A stretch of DNA of 64,000 nt from Cylicocyclus nassatus (Eukaryota; Nematoda; Chromadorea; Rhabditida; Strongylidae): assembly GCA_958299035.1 (NCBI GenBank), contig CATQJL010000316.1:4428674-4492673 (forward strand), read 5' to 3'. Made by a program: the position numbers and the translations under genes. Below the pieces are notes generated by a model that was not told where the DNA came from, did no database searches, and worked only from the letters and a program-made list of their open reading frames with translations. Position 1 is the stretch's first letter. Every line of letters starts with the position of its first letter. Positions 24,451 to 37,800 of the stretch are shown here, in pieces.

Positions 24451-25288
24451 GTCACAGTCAAGTTGTACATAACTCGAGGATAGCCAGTTTTCATTATATT
24501 CTAAGTGTAGGCGCATTATATACTTGCGATTGTCGATATAAGCCTCTTTCTAGGAGATTTATTTTATCTACGACTAAGGGGCGCAAAAAATTCTTCAAAA
24601 GGAAAAGAAACCAATCCAACCATTGCCAATTGCCCCACCAAGAACTTCTCTCCTCATCCTGGTCTTTTGATTTCTTGGACTCCTGCCAAGGAACAAGCCT
24701 GGCCTATTGCTGGTGCTTGGTGTGTTCCTCCTCGATGTCATGTGAGCACAGCACACATCTTTTCCATTGGCGTCATTATGCTCGGACAACTGACAGGCAG
24801 CCTAGCGAAGAAAAAGAACACCGCCGAGACGAGATGAGATGAGCAGAAGCGCTTTTCGTTGATGGAAGACGCTACCGGCCGGCTTCTATGGAGATAGCGA
24901 TTGCACTGATGGATAATAGCAGATTTTGCATAGAAAAATATTTCAGGAATATTGATGAGCGGGAAGTATAGCCAGGGTGAATGGAAGGGCTGTACATCAT
25001 GTTCGAGTTCATTACAAGTGTAGAGTGGGCGACAGTAGTTAGAAATATTTTTTTAGAGGTCCAAAGATTCGAAAAATACAATAAAAAGAGGCTTTGTATT
25101 TCTATTCTAGCTAACTTTTGGCACAGGATAACAATGTAAAATCTGAATTTGGCTTAAAGGTAGTGTTCGAGTAAATCTCAGCACTTGGACTTCTTACGTA
25201 AAAAATGTTTGGGAAGCCCTAAGTAGGCCATTGCCCAAGTGGCAGCTCATATGCTTCATTCACAGCCAGGGAAGAACCGCGTTGAAGT
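24451..25288. other. no gene supported
   Basis: An open frame of 132 codons (24444-24842, plus) overlaps the end of MITE copy B and has no splice context, so it is taken as chance. Confidence 0.4.
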
Positions 25289-25345
25289 CTCGCCCAGTAC
25301 CGTACTCTTCCAGAGTCAGCGTCATCGAGTATGGTAATGGGCGAG
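25289..25345. repeat. 19-bp stem hairpin
   Basis: CTCGCCCAGTACCGTACTC (25289-25307) pairs with GAGTATGGTAATGGGCGAG (25327-25345) with two mismatches around a 19-nt loop. The size is near that of a microRNA precursor but the stem is short. A MITE remnant is equally likely. Confidence 0.5.
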
Positions 25346-28300
25346 GGTCTAGAATTGAGTTTCTTGGCCGCGAATGAATCATAAGAGATGCCGCTCTGGC
25401 AGTTTACTTAGCTAAGCTTTCCTAACCATTATTTGCACAAGAAGACTGGCTAAACAATTTTTGGCGCCACATTTGAGAGAATCTTGCTCTCTTAAACAAA
25501 CTGGAAACGTTGAGTAAAATAAAGAATGCACTTGCGTGGGCTTGGTTAGTATATAAAAAGTAAAATCAACAAAAAGGAACGAGGAAGTGGTATTGAACAT
25601 TCATCTGACATAGTATGCAAAAAAAATCAGAACGTGGATCTAGTGATCAATTTTCTGAACTCTGCTCTTTCCCCGTTTGTAAATTTCCCATAGATCGATT
25701 TTATAGCCCAATTCGATTTTTCTGTTCCGCCAACTAGAGCTGAACACTTAATCTCCTCTAGAAAAAACAATCGGAACTTTGCTGTAGAAAAGGATAATGA
25801 GCCTATAACTTACAAGGTTAACGACTATCGAGGTCATTGTCGAGAAGGTGGTGGTCTTGGGGCTACATCGGTAAAATTAGAAAGGATAAGTTTTCAATGA
25901 AAGGGTTACAGGGCCTATACTGAGATTTTTGATGGCATATAATTTGTAATAATTCCAAAAAAGCTATCTACTCTGCTGAAATACTATAATATCTTTACAA
26001 AAAATTCCGCAACTTTACATCTTGTATGCACAAAAATACCAAATCTATACGTTCATTTGACCTTACTCGTGTTTTCAACTTTACAGACGAGTAATTGATT
26101 ATACCGGGATTTGAAGTAGAATTTCCAAGAGGATTACCTTTGCTGGTAAGCGTGGAATTGCACGATCTATTTTTTCCTTTCCCCTCTCTATTCTATTTCT
26201 TATAAACTTTTTCTTAACTCCTCGGGAAGTTCTACAATTAAAGTCTTGAGAAAGATTCCGTTTTTGGGGAAATTCCCCAGAGCTTTTGCAGAGTTTCCCG
26301 AGGGTTTACGGGAACATTTGGAGGCCCGAGTGACCCGCGAAAAGTTCCCGTAAATTGTCTGAATAGACTTCGAATTATCATTCCCATCCACCTAGCTTGT
26401 TTAGGATTCAGAAAAGGAATTAGACTTCAGCTAGCTGCAAACTTAGCAGTGAATAGGAATATTTCGCTAAAAACGAGTCATAATATTTGAGCTTAAAAGT
26501 TATGCCATAACTTCAAAGTCAAACGTTCCTTTTCAAATGACTAATGACTAATGCTTGTTTCTAGTACTTCTAACGTTTCCCGCTATGGATGGTAGAATTA
26601 ATAGGATGAGAGCGTCGCTGGGCGCCATAAAAAGCAGAATTGAAATTTCGCTTTCATTTCTGTTAATTACCATTTAATGAGTTATCGACCCATAGCACTG
26701 ACACATCAAGTCCATGGAGAGCCAGCTATAACATGGATGGAAATTCGAGTGATACATAGAAAAAGCCGAAAGAATGAAGATAGGGAATGGAGGAAGGCTA
26801 TCCGATAACACAATGAAAGATATTTGGCTGTTTCAGGCTAAAAAGAAAATAGGATAAAGAAATAGAGTTTAGAAGAAGCTATCTTATCCGATCGAACACC
26901 AACCACCTCGAAAAGGAAAACGAACGGGGCTTAGAACTCTGGTCCGCTGAATTGCCCGCTATGGTAAATATCGCCAATACCGGTCTGCACGGACTAAATA
27001 ATCTCCCGTAGAGGAATGGTTTGAGAGCGCTTTCCTTAGGCGGGCATCTCATATATCTGTGTCAATCTTCGACGTTACAATTCTCGTAATCGAAACGATA
27101 GATATTTCACCGGAAATAGGCGGCAGAATCATTAAAGATAGGGACAAACTCGTCCGAAAGCAAGATCGTCTAGAGCACCCGCTTTCAGCGCCGCAAGGCA
27201 TACTTTTTCGCAGAAATAAGATTTGAATTTGCTGAAGCTAATCATAGCAATGAATGCAATGATAAAAAAATGTAAAAAAGTATAAGAAGTCATACTGGTG
27301 AACATAAAGAGTAAATGCAGAAAGAGAACCCGTTGTGGTCAGGATGCAGAAGTAAATGAATGAAAACTTTTTACTGTGAATGATCAAGTATATGGAGATG
27401 AAGAACGGATATGAAATTGAAGAAATGAAATAGGATGGATGATTGTGTGATGAGATTTTAGGAAATTTGCACTTGTTTTTTAGCGCTAAAACTTTTTTAG
27501 CTGTCCAAGATCTAACAGAAAAATTTATTATTTTATCAGCTGGTGGCAAGAAATTGAATTATTGTCTGAAATTTTAGATACAAAATTATGTTTTGCAAAT
27601 TTCACTACTCGTACTTTGGCTTATGCTTTATAAAGTTTTTTACTGCCTCTTTGTAGGCGCCAAATGCTATTAATAACACAATCTGCAAAAAGTCTCTTCC
27701 TTGATTTAAGTGATTTCTCTTCGATTTACCATCGTTTCATTGTTTCCAGCGTTACAAATGAGGCCATGTGAATGTAATACAAATTCATAGAAGCAGGAAC
27801 AATCATTTTTTTCTCCAGGTTCTCTGATGGCATGTCGTAAAATTGCCATGAATATTAACACACGATAGAAAGAATTGCGTGCTTGAGCGATATTCACACC
27901 ATATTGGGCAAGAATATGGGTGGGCACTATACGAACGGATTCTTACTGTAATTTTTCTGGGAACTTTGATAAATAGTTGGTGAAAAAAATAGCAAAATGC
28001 GAGCAAAATTACGTTTTTGAAAAAGTAGAGTTGTACCAAAAACCATGAATAAAAACCACTCAGTGACACTAATAAATCTGAAAAATTGCAAACATATCCC
28101 AATTCAAGTTTTTCTGCCGATTTGTAGGCAGAATCTATTCTTAAAAAATGCCCTCATCCCAAAGAATTTTTTTTCGGCATTCGCAGAATGTAGCCGTCCA
28201 AGGTCATAAAAAGGCACATTTATGCCCTTATATGTCAGCAACAATTTCATTGTTTTCTGAGAAATATTGTCCTGAGAAAAGCCTCACTTGAAAACTTAAA

Positions 28301-29889
28301 AAAGAACTCAAGAGGAAAATGACATGGAATATGAAGGGCTGCTAATAAGCATTGAATGAGAGATCTTCAGATGAATGGAAAGAAATGTCCTTTATGGAAA
28401 TTTCACGAGAAAAGAAATTATGTGGGAGAATGTTTGTTTGCATTTAGCCATTTTAATGAAGCATGGGAATGAAAGCACAAGGTGTAGAAAAAACATCTGC
28501 TTTCACTTCAGCTTTTTTATTGAGCCAAATAAATTATTCTATTCCTTCCACGGAGATTGAAAAAAAAAACAAAGTGAGATACTCTTTTGTTTGGCGATTG
28601 TATGGACTGCCTCATTTGTTTCAAGAAATCCTTTTCTCACTGTTTAGGAATTCTCGTAACAAAATTTTCCCATGACGCGAATATTTTCCATGAATCTGTC
28701 ATAAACTCTTCCCATTCATCAACTCATTTCTCATCCATTAATTCATTTTCAATGAAATAATTTATTTCGTATGAGACTCACTAGTCACGCGAATGCATTT
28801 GATATTGCAGAAAAATTCAAATTCGAAGAATTTTATGGCTCATGGAACTGGGGCTTCATAAAATTTTGACGTAACAAAGCCAATTTCCCTTTTTCCATTA
28901 TGGGACAGTCATTCCCCCACCTCTCCAAAAATTTCAAATACTAGGGTTTATGAAATTGAATCTTTATGGGTTTAACGTAAACAAATGGTTTTTTAACCCC
29001 CCCCCTCTTCCGCATATTCTATGTCAACTTTTTCAATCAAATGACACACAAATGCACACACACGGCTACCCTTAAGCGTCCGTCCATTTGCCGAAACCTC
29101 ATTAAGTGGAAGGAGGGGGGGATTGCTCCCGTCAAGCAGAGCATAAGAGCCAAGCGGAACCTCAAATGAGCAGCGGGGGCGTCGCAGGAGGGGGGGGGGG
29201 CAGGCCGCCGAAGGGGCACTAACAAAAAACTGCTTAGCAATTCTGGCATAATAAAGGCTAGCTCTGATTGTGTTGCTTGGAGAAAATGGAAGGGGTTAGC
29301 AAAGTCGGCGGGGAGAGGAGGGGAGGAGGAGGATAAATTGGTAAAATAGAATTTTTATTCAGGGGCAGAAACAATTATCATAATGTGTTTCGCAGCGACT
29401 TTTATAGAAGTTTTATCGCTAAAATGCCGTAACAATCTATTTACAATATTCTTATCAAACCATAAAAAATTTATTCGTTGCGAAATAGTGAGCTTTTTTG
29501 TCATATTATGACAATGCCACCACGCTTTCGTTGAAATTTGCTTCTAAAAAAGCCTCTCGACAGCTTTCTGTCAAATTCTAATAGCTGACGTCCAACTTCT
29601 GCTTAGTGTTCGCCGAACAAAAAACCGCTTTGGCTTCGTTATGTGGTATGATATCAGAGCAGAACCAGTTATACGTTCTTTATAAGTCACGCAACTACGA
29701 CATATATCATGAACATTCGTCAGAGACCGCTAAGAATAGCTTCAAAGAATGTCCTTGACAGGGATGTGGAACCCATGTGATACCGTCTCTTGTAATAGGG
29801 ACTTCTTTACTTTAAGGGACCGTCATATTTGGAAGCAAGTTGTTTTACAACCATTTACTTTGAAAAGAAGACTTTGCTTTACATATTAA
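25346..29889. other. long AT-rich stretch, no gene supported
   Basis: An 11-bp hairpin (TTTACGGGAAC at 26305-26315 with its complement at 26344-26354) sits in a patch with several GGGAAGTTC-like motifs that recur near 60.8 kb. An open frame of 74 codons at 27002-27226 (plus) follows a possible CCCGTAG acceptor but has no donor. C9 and G11 tracts lie at 28997-29005 and 29190-29200. Confidence 0.4.
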
Positions 29890-29960
29890 GACCAGGGCTC
29901 GGCACAGGTGGTTTGTGAGCAAGCTGGATATGGTTTCTGGGACAGAAAGCAAAAGGAATT
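29890..29960 (+). repeat. dispersed repeat, copy 1
   Basis: The order of motifs ACCAGGGCTC, GCACAGGTG, GCTGGAT, TGGGA and AAAGCAAAAGG recurs at 62873-62940 in the same orientation. It is an old dispersed repeat of unknown class. Confidence 0.5.
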
Positions 29961-31694
29961 TCGATTTTGTGGCCGAAAAAACACTGCTTAGGTTACGTTT
30001 TTTAGTCGACGTTTCGTTTTTGAGGTTTTTACGTTTCGTTTTTGAGGTTTTTTTTTACTTCCAGGGTTTAGGATCAAAGGGGACTTCGTGAACTTCTGCG
30101 AAAGTCAATAGGGACTCCGTTTTTTTTGGATTTTCGGTAGCCACCTCGTGCCGAGAACTGATTGGGATTTTGTTCATATAGATGCTCTCTATAAAAAGGA
30201 AAAGCCAGTCTTGCCTTTTTTATAGGCCACGCAGATAAAATTACATGTAAAATTGTATGTGCTTTCTGTGCTGAAAAAAAAGAATGAAAAAAGAAAATGA
30301 AAAAAGAAATGAAAAAGTATTTGGCTCATGCATTTTTTTCGGATGTTTCCTCTCCGTCCGAGGGCAGGATCGAAGCCAAACGTCAAAAATTTCTGTCCTT
30401 GTTATTTCCAAAACATTTCTCTTTCTCTCTTTGCCATACTCAAATTTTGGCATTATGTACAATGACAAATACTTTTATTAATTTTATTATTTATGAGAGT
30501 GCCCATAACGATGACTTCTGTTTGCTTTGAGGAAGACATCTGTGTAGCACAGAACCTAACAAAGTATCAAATAGGAATTGTAAAATTACAAATTTTGTCT
30601 CATCTACACTAGCAGAGCTATTCCACCCCCTCCCCTCCCTCTCCCCCTTCCCCCCGCACCATTCCAGGAAATCTACATATGCCCACATTGTAAGACATTG
30701 TAGAATAATAATGTTTTTACGTCACAGAGTTGTTCCGGTTTCTAGTCGAAGAAATTCGCTGCATTTCTGAAGAATAAAAAGTTGCAATTTTCTAGCTCCT
30801 TCGAAGAAAAAGCATTTTCGTAGAGAATATGCAATACAATGAGGAATAGTGAACGTCACAATTGCGATCCATATGAAACGGTCTGAGTAAGAGCTCTCAA
30901 ATTCACTTTTCGAAGAACGAACAAACAGAAAGAAAGATCAAAAACCTTCAGAGGAAGGACTGTATTTTTTTAGTAAAACGCGTGAATGAACTATTTTTGT
31001 GCTTCATGTTTTTTACCATATATAATCGGGGTTATCTTGATGTACCCAAACTCGTTGAACAAGCAACGAGTGAAGTTTATCGCGTAAAGGTCAAATAAGG
31101 AAAGCCCAGACTGTCTACTCCGTCTGCTCCTATAATTTATGTCCAACTATCATGCGAATGACCTTTCCAAAAATAGAAAAAAAAGACCAAAGATTTTGCT
31201 GCGATAAAAGTTCAATTTGCAAACTGCATCTCTACTTCATGATAGCGGCCTTTTCAATGTTTTTCGCTCCAAAAATGAAAAGAACTTTTATGAGGTATGT
31301 GCGTCCTTTAAATGGTGAAAAATCGGTGACCGATTCGCATGACCGGGATTCGGGAACTGTCTCTTTCCCTTTACCTTTTCTTACGCACAACTGCACTCTC
31401 TTCATCTGGAGAACAATCTTTGCTCTTTGATTTTTTCACTGATTACTAAAAATTGAAACTAATCGAATTAGTGATTTCACATGGACGACACATGCATCTC
31501 TCGCGCTGACTTTATATGACCACCATTGCTAGGTTTTATATGATTTGAAAATAAATGAATGACTTGAACTTTCATGGACCTGTGGACATAAATTATCTAG
31601 AAATCATAAAAAATTTATATAAAAAGTCATGCATATCGAAGAAAAAGATTCCTAAAGGACGGTGAAAGAGTTAATGCTAGGAGAGGGAGGAGGT
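29961..31694. other. AT-rich stretch, no gene seen
   Basis: A direct duplication of ACGTTTCGTTTTTGAGGTTT lies within 30009-30055. Paired open frames near 30240-30530 on both strands are typical of A/T runs and are not called. Confidence 0.45.
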
Positions 31695-31707
31695 GGGGGG
31701 GGGGGGG
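31695..31707. repeat. poly-G tract (G13)
   Basis: Thirteen consecutive G on the plus strand, preceded by GGGAGGAGGT. Confidence 0.9.
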
Positions 31708-31891
31708 TCATTGAGTTGGACTACTGTCTACTTTTCATACCTGTGGCCCTTCAAAATGTAGCACATTTTAATGGCCCTCATATTTGCCTGAGTTTTTCAA
31801 TAAAGTCTCTATTTCTACTTCGGTCTTTCTTGATAAGCATTTTTCCCTGGAAAATCGAAAATATCGTTCAACAAATGAATTAATGTGTGAT

Positions 31892-31986
31892 TAAATGATG
31901 AAATGAAATGAAATGAATGAATGAATGAATGAATGAATGAATGAATGAATGAATGAATGAATGAATGAATTGGATGAATGAATGAA

Positions 31987-32017
<31 letters not shown>

Positions 32018-32019
32018 AG
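31892..32019 (+). repeat. (GAAT)n then (AAAT)n microsatellite
   Basis: An almost pure GAAT tandem array runs to about 31985 with one TTGG interruption, followed by an AAAT array to 32019. Confidence 0.95.
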
Positions 32020-32637
32020 ACTAGAGGAATGGATTGATCTTTAGGACCGAAGTCTTCAAAGTTATTCTTTTGAGAAACTTATACAAGAAAAAGTATTACA
32101 TATATGTATTACGGTTGTTAGTTTCTCCCTCCATCAATCTCCAAGCGAATTTCATGTTTTCACGAAAATCGGTATTTACATGCGTGTAGAAAATTCTGCT
32201 ACAGCAATAAACAAACATCTCAAAATATCTCAGGAAATAAAGTGGTAGAAATATCTCAAAAACCACCACTCCAACTGCCATGTGATCAGCTTACGGCGGT
32301 ATATAATTAATATCACCTGGCTCAGTAAGAAAACACACGCAGATGGTTCAAGAATCGGCAGAAAAGCGTGAATTCAGTGCTCGTAAAACCTATTTTCATC
32401 GTAATACTCGATAGTAGTACCATGTGACAGCGCCGTGCTTTTAGGGAAGAGAAAGAAGATTTTAAACGCATGTTTTACACCTTGAACTGGATCAGATATC
32501 AAGGTGATCGAAGTTTTGATCGTAAAACATGGGTTACTATGTAATTAAGATACACATAATGAAAAAAAAACGCAAAGAGAAGAGGAGGAGGAGGAAGAAG
32601 GTAGAGAATGTAAAGATGAGGAATGGAAAGATTATAG
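32020..32637. other. no gene supported
   Basis: AT-rich; a purine run of GAGGAGGAGGAGGAAGAAGG type lies near 32580-32602. Confidence 0.45.
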
Positions 32638-32812
32638 GGATTTCTCATTATCAACAAAAATAATGAGAAATGGCATAAACTTTTCTACGTGAATAATACA
32701 ATCCCCATATTCTTTTCATTTATGGTGGAAATGAAAAGAATATGGGGATTTACCTCCCATTATCAATAATAATAGTGAGAAATTATGAAAATTTTTTTTC
32801 TTGAATAATACA
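32638..32812. repeat. hairpin between two diverged direct copies
   Basis: Two related units, 32638-32700 and 32745-32812, both run from GGATTT through ATTATCAA.AA.AATA.TGAGAAAT to GAATAATACAA. Between them 32700-32720 and 32730-32750 are perfect 21-bp inverted arms (AATCCCCATATTCTTTTCAT and T) around a 9-nt loop. Unit one itself folds through ATTTCTCATTA and TAATGAGAAAT. Confidence 0.75.
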
Positions 32813-33164
32813 AAACTCCGTTTCATGCTCCTGGCGAAGTAAAAGTATTTGAGGATGGAAGGTCTGTAAATGTTTTTCAAGTACTCAAAAATGAGTTTAT
32901 TCAGGAGTGAAAAAGGACATTAACTGTAAAAAAATTTCAAAAGAAAAAAACACCATTTTTTGGTTATTTGTCACCTCATCAACAAAATACTGATTCATTT
33001 TTCTCAAGAGTAAAAACTGATAAGAAAAATTATTTCATTATTTTCAAGCGTTTTTCCAATGACTTTTTGAGTGAAACCACCCTGCTATTTCAAATGTCCC
33101 AAAATGCTTGTCTCATTTAAGTCACTTTTGACTATAGTCAAGTCTTTTGCGTCTTATAGTATAT
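32813..33164. other. AT-rich stretch, nothing seen
   Basis: No frame, hairpin or repeat of note. Confidence 0.5.
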
Positions 33165-33357
33165 TGCACAACATGCGCGGTATTTGAGGACTTGTACTCA
33201 CGTAGGCTACTATTTTCCAATTTTTTTGTTTCTCTTCTGTTTCAATTTGAAACTATGTAAAGTCTTATTTCCTGAAAAATTTGTTCCATCAAATTTCCAT
33301 CAAATTCATTTAGAAATTATTTCTTTTGAAGTCGTGAGGTGCCGCGTGCAGTCTGCA
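33165..33357. mobile_element. 199-bp MITE family, copy C (193 bp)
   Basis: The left end TGCACAACATGCGCGGTATT plus TGAGGACTTGTA and the right end GAAGTCGTGAGGTGCCGCGT plus GCAGTCTGCA match copies A and B with more mismatches. The interior is AT-rich and six bases shorter overall. Confidence 0.6.
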
Positions 33358-34259
33358 AAGGCACATATTAACCTGCAGATGGCATTGTACTTATCCTTTT
33401 GCTTGCTGTACAGTTAGTATGTAGTTTGTTGATAGTATAGTTTGTTTTTGTAAACACCACATACACGCTAGTATAGCAAAATTACACTGGACGCAGCTAC
33501 TTTTTGCATTGGTCTCTTCTCATTTTAAAGTAGCATTACAACAATCGAACAATAGCAATGTATCAGATTACCGTTACAGAACATGATACTAATTTTACGC
33601 CAAAAACATCTCGAGCATTAAACTTGCGCTAAGACAACATGCCGAGCGAGAACGAGAAATTTGCCGTGACACCCGGACGAGAACGCTCAACGAAAAGTTT
33701 GCGAACAAGCGCTGCTGAAGAGAGAGATGTAACCGGCATAACAGGAACAAGCAAAAGCTGGAACTGAAGCTGCAAGCCAGTGTTGAAAAGAAAGAAGGCA
33801 CACGCGCGGGGAACGGGGCACGCGGGAAGACGGGGGACCCGGCGCGGGGATGAAGCGTAAGGAACTGGTTCACTGAACTATGTGCCTACAAATCAACACA
33901 GACAATCTGTATGCATATGTACATAAGCAGATCGTTCACACCACACTTGAGGATATGGAAAACCAGAATATGTAAAATGTGTGCTCGAGTAAACGAGTTT
34001 GGGACTTTCTCCAAAGACTGGGCGCCTATGGCGGAGGTGGCGCAAAGTTTGGAATGGGGTCTACACTTTGGGATTGAAATTGGGGTGCGATTTAGCGCGA
34101 AGCAATTTGAACTTGCACTTTCGCCGTCATTTTATTTACGTTTCAATTTTTAATTCCCTTTAGTTTTATTTTTCCTTGCCATCGGACCAATCTTTATATC
34201 GACTGATCTTATCAGAGATCAAAATCGATGCAGTTTTGCGGTGCCTATCCCTGGGTCAT
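33358..34259. other. no gene supported
   Basis: A GC-richer purine patch at 33780-33850 opens frames on both strands and is not called. The rest is AT-rich. Confidence 0.45.
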
Positions 34260-34860
34260 TTTTGGTCTTTTCGTTCCATTCATTTGATCATTTCTAATTT
34301 TCACTCTTTAATCGTTCAATTATTCAAATCAACTCTTCACTCATCTCACCATTCATCCGTTTTTTCAATCATTTATTGAATCTTCTATTCGCATATTGAG
34401 TCATTCAGGCCCCTTTCGCGTATACATTTGCGTATTCTGTTGACTAACTTTTTGTTCAATCATCCTATCATTATCCATAATTCATCGACTTGTTTATCTT
34501 TTCTTTATTCGTTGTTACATTCATTCAGTTATCTACTTGTCTTGATATTTATTCATGACTCATTCTTATCAGTTTATTTATTTATTGAATTTATAGTTAT
34601 TTTCATTCAAATTGTTTATTCATCCCCTTCATCGCTCTTATTTAGTGATTTATTGATTGATTGATTGAGTTATTTATTTTGTTCATTGATTCATTAGATT
34701 TATTTATTTATTTATTCAAACAATCAATCATTCATTCACACATTCAATCCGCATATTAGATTCATTTTTTCATAACTTCAATCATTCCATTCTAGTCCAT
34801 TTATTTATTCTCATTGTCTATTTACTTGTTTTAATCATTTTTCAAATCATTTTCAGTGAT
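34260..34860 (-). repeat. (ATTC)n-type low-complexity region
   Basis: Degenerate TTCATTCATT and TTTATTTATT units occupy about 600 bp on the plus strand, the complement of the GAAT tracts elsewhere. Frames within it are rich in S, H, I, L and F and are artefacts of the repeat. Confidence 0.8.
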
Positions 34861-37800
34861 TCATCCCATTTTTCTCAATTTTTCTTTCTGTGATATCTGG
34901 TCCTGCACTGAGTTGTGTTTGGCACACAATGTAAATATTTGGATAAAGAAATATGCATTATCTGAAAAACGTTGCAATTTTTTCTAGCTTAAATAAATGT
35001 AAGTGTACGTTACAAACAAGTTTTGAGGTTAATTAATCTTATTTTATTCATCAGCTCGACAAGTGTTTTACATTTATTCACTCACTTTCTATTTATTCAT
35101 GCATTTGCATTCGTGATAAAGTCTCCTAATCACTTGACTAATAATCTTCATGTATTAGTCAGATCACATCCTCATCATCCTGTGGTAATTCACCAGTTGC
35201 CAATCTCCTTAAGTTGCATCTTACACTTTTCTAGATGAATATGAGATAGATTATCCAGCTTTCAAGGAATTACAAGGTCAAAACATCTTCCAATCTTCTG
35301 TAAGAGGATGATAGTAGTGATAGAGCTGAATCTGCTTGAGAGCGACCCAGGAGCACAGAAGTTCCATAAAAAATGTTAAGTATATTGCAAGGGAGATGAA
35401 TAACGGGATGAAAAATTCCGTAATAAGCGTGATGCTAGGTTTCCATGCAACGATATGCACTCATACTAGCTGGCTGAGACAAAAAATTCAAAAAAAAAAT
35501 CTGGTCTCAAATGAGCTTTCCATTCTTTTTCCTATCAAGCAATCACTCCATGCTGCTGCGTGCAAGGACACTCATTCTCAATCACGGTTCGATAAGCCAG
35601 TTCTTTGTGGTACTATGGGATAGCATTGTGTGCATGCCAGAGTATTCCACTCGGGAACACATTCCTCAGCTTCTTACCAGTAGTGGAGTTTTCACGGAGG
35701 ACGCAGAAAAGCAACGTGATTGGTCATGCAAAAAATCCGAAACGCAAGGGACGATCGAGAGAAACTTAAAAGAACTTGGTGAAACAGGAATTTTTCTTAG
35801 AGAAAAAAGTTGCGAAAATGGCATCTGCTGCTTGCAAAACTAAGTGAATTTTGGAATCTTAATTTGTTAAAAAATTTTTTTGCTATTTCTGAGTTGTGGA
35901 TTGCCGCAGCATTTATTTCGATACTTTTTTAACCTAATTCATCTAAGATTTACGGCGAAATAGGACCCTTAACTACGGGTAAAATAAGAAAATCCATAAG
36001 ACATTTTTTTTGCAATAAGAAAAGCCAGAGATTTCTATGCAATATTTTCAATGTCTAATTTTCATCTATCGATTAACGCCACTATAAAAATCTTCAAAAT
36101 GATGCCTCTTTTCCTCATTAACAATGAACTGTGTAGGTATTATAATTCTACCAGGGCAAAAAATTCCTTTGATGAAGAATTTTTGCATTGATGACTTCCT
36201 TTGTGAATAAAGATGCTGATAAGAAAAAGCAGAAGCGACGATGATGAAAAACTTGGAATTTTGATAAGCGTGGAGACTACGTCATGGTCAGAAGAAGGAT
36301 ATATAAGAATGTTATTCGAAGGGGACCGCTAAGCTTGGTAAAATTTGAAAATGACTGAGAATGGTCTTGGAAATTTCCAAGAGAAAGTTTTTTAAACAGA
36401 AATATTGGTAAAATTTGCGAAAAAATTAGAAGTGGCATCAATGTTAGAAATTTTTTCAAAGTATGGTCATTAATGCTTATGAATGGTTTGATTAATCACT
36501 GAAACATGCGTCATAAATGTTTTGCTAGTAGCTCGTTTTGCAATAGTAAGTAAAATAATTATGCAAATATACAAAAATTCAATATAGCTGCAAATTCAAA
36601 CACCCGAAGACCAAGTAAAAGAATTATGTTCTGAAAGAAGCAAAACGCTATGCTTTCGATTCAAAAGAAAATTCTTCCAACTACCCTCCCACTTCTTACA
36701 AATTTTTTAGAACCGCCATTACTGGCTGCTGCGGACATCAACATCCTACATCCTTTTCAATTCTCTTCTTTACTGAATACAATCCTCACTAGAATGAATA
36801 GATAGCAATTACACTCAGATCTTTTTCGAACGCTTCGATAATGGAAGGTTTTTGCCCCTCCCCCACATTTTCAAATATCACATTTCCGGTTGTCAAAGCC
36901 ACATGCTTCGTAGCGATTTCTTATGAAGAAATGCTCAATGGCAGCCAGCAAAATCGTGCAACAGCTCTGCACCAGAATTTGCAAAGTTTCTTTGTTGCTC
37001 GAGTCGTTTTTGCCTATTAGAATGGCAACAAACCGGTCCACGTCGGTCAGTGGTAAGAAGAATCGAAAACATACTCTGTGATTGTGTGGAGACGTCTTTG
37101 TGACAGAACAATAGCACCATAGTGGCGATTTTGCAGTCAGAAGATTTTTACGTTGTTGTATCGAGAATCAATATTTTCATACACTACATAGAATTTGTTC
37201 TTTTTCTGCCCCCGTCAACTAGACTATTTGACATTCTTTCCTTCAAATATAATAAAAAATTATACAGAACGCAAACGTAGGGAATATGTACAAAGATACA
37301 AAAAAGTGTTAAGCATTGATAAATTCTGCAGCTTATGTTGGCGGTCCCGTTTTTTTTTTTCGGAGAAAGAATTTAGAAAAAAATGTAATTTTGAATCAAG
37401 AGTGCAATATTTTATGCTTTCCAAGAAGACAACCCAATCAGATCGTCTTTCCAGATTATTTGCTTTATAAAATTACCAGGTAATCTACTCCTTAATGTCA
37501 TAAATTATGGCTCAGTGACCAGTCAAGTTCGTAAGCGGAGTGAAATCGTCCGAATAAATAATTATTTCATACATTTTCAAGACCGTTTGAATTTTCGCAA
37601 ATTTCACTTCACTTATTAGTCCCTTCTAATAAGCTATTAGTTTACCCTAGTCCTCAGTGAACTAAATTCGAACCTATAGGAGGTTTTTGCACGAATTTTG
37701 CCTCAAAGAATTATTGATAAGTTTCGTCAGAGACAATGCTGTATCCATAGCTAGTAAAAAAAGTGAAGTGACAAAACCAAAAATGCTCAGAATTTTTGGT

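Noticed and set aside
27002..27226. Open stretch of 74 codons on plus after a CCCGTAG acceptor
   Set aside because: No donor, no start and no partner exon. Frames of this length are common here.
36914..37052. Open 139-bp stretch between an acceptor and a GTAAGA donor on plus
   Set aside because: The complementary strand has an ATG-initiated frame over the same bases and no neighbouring exon could be joined.
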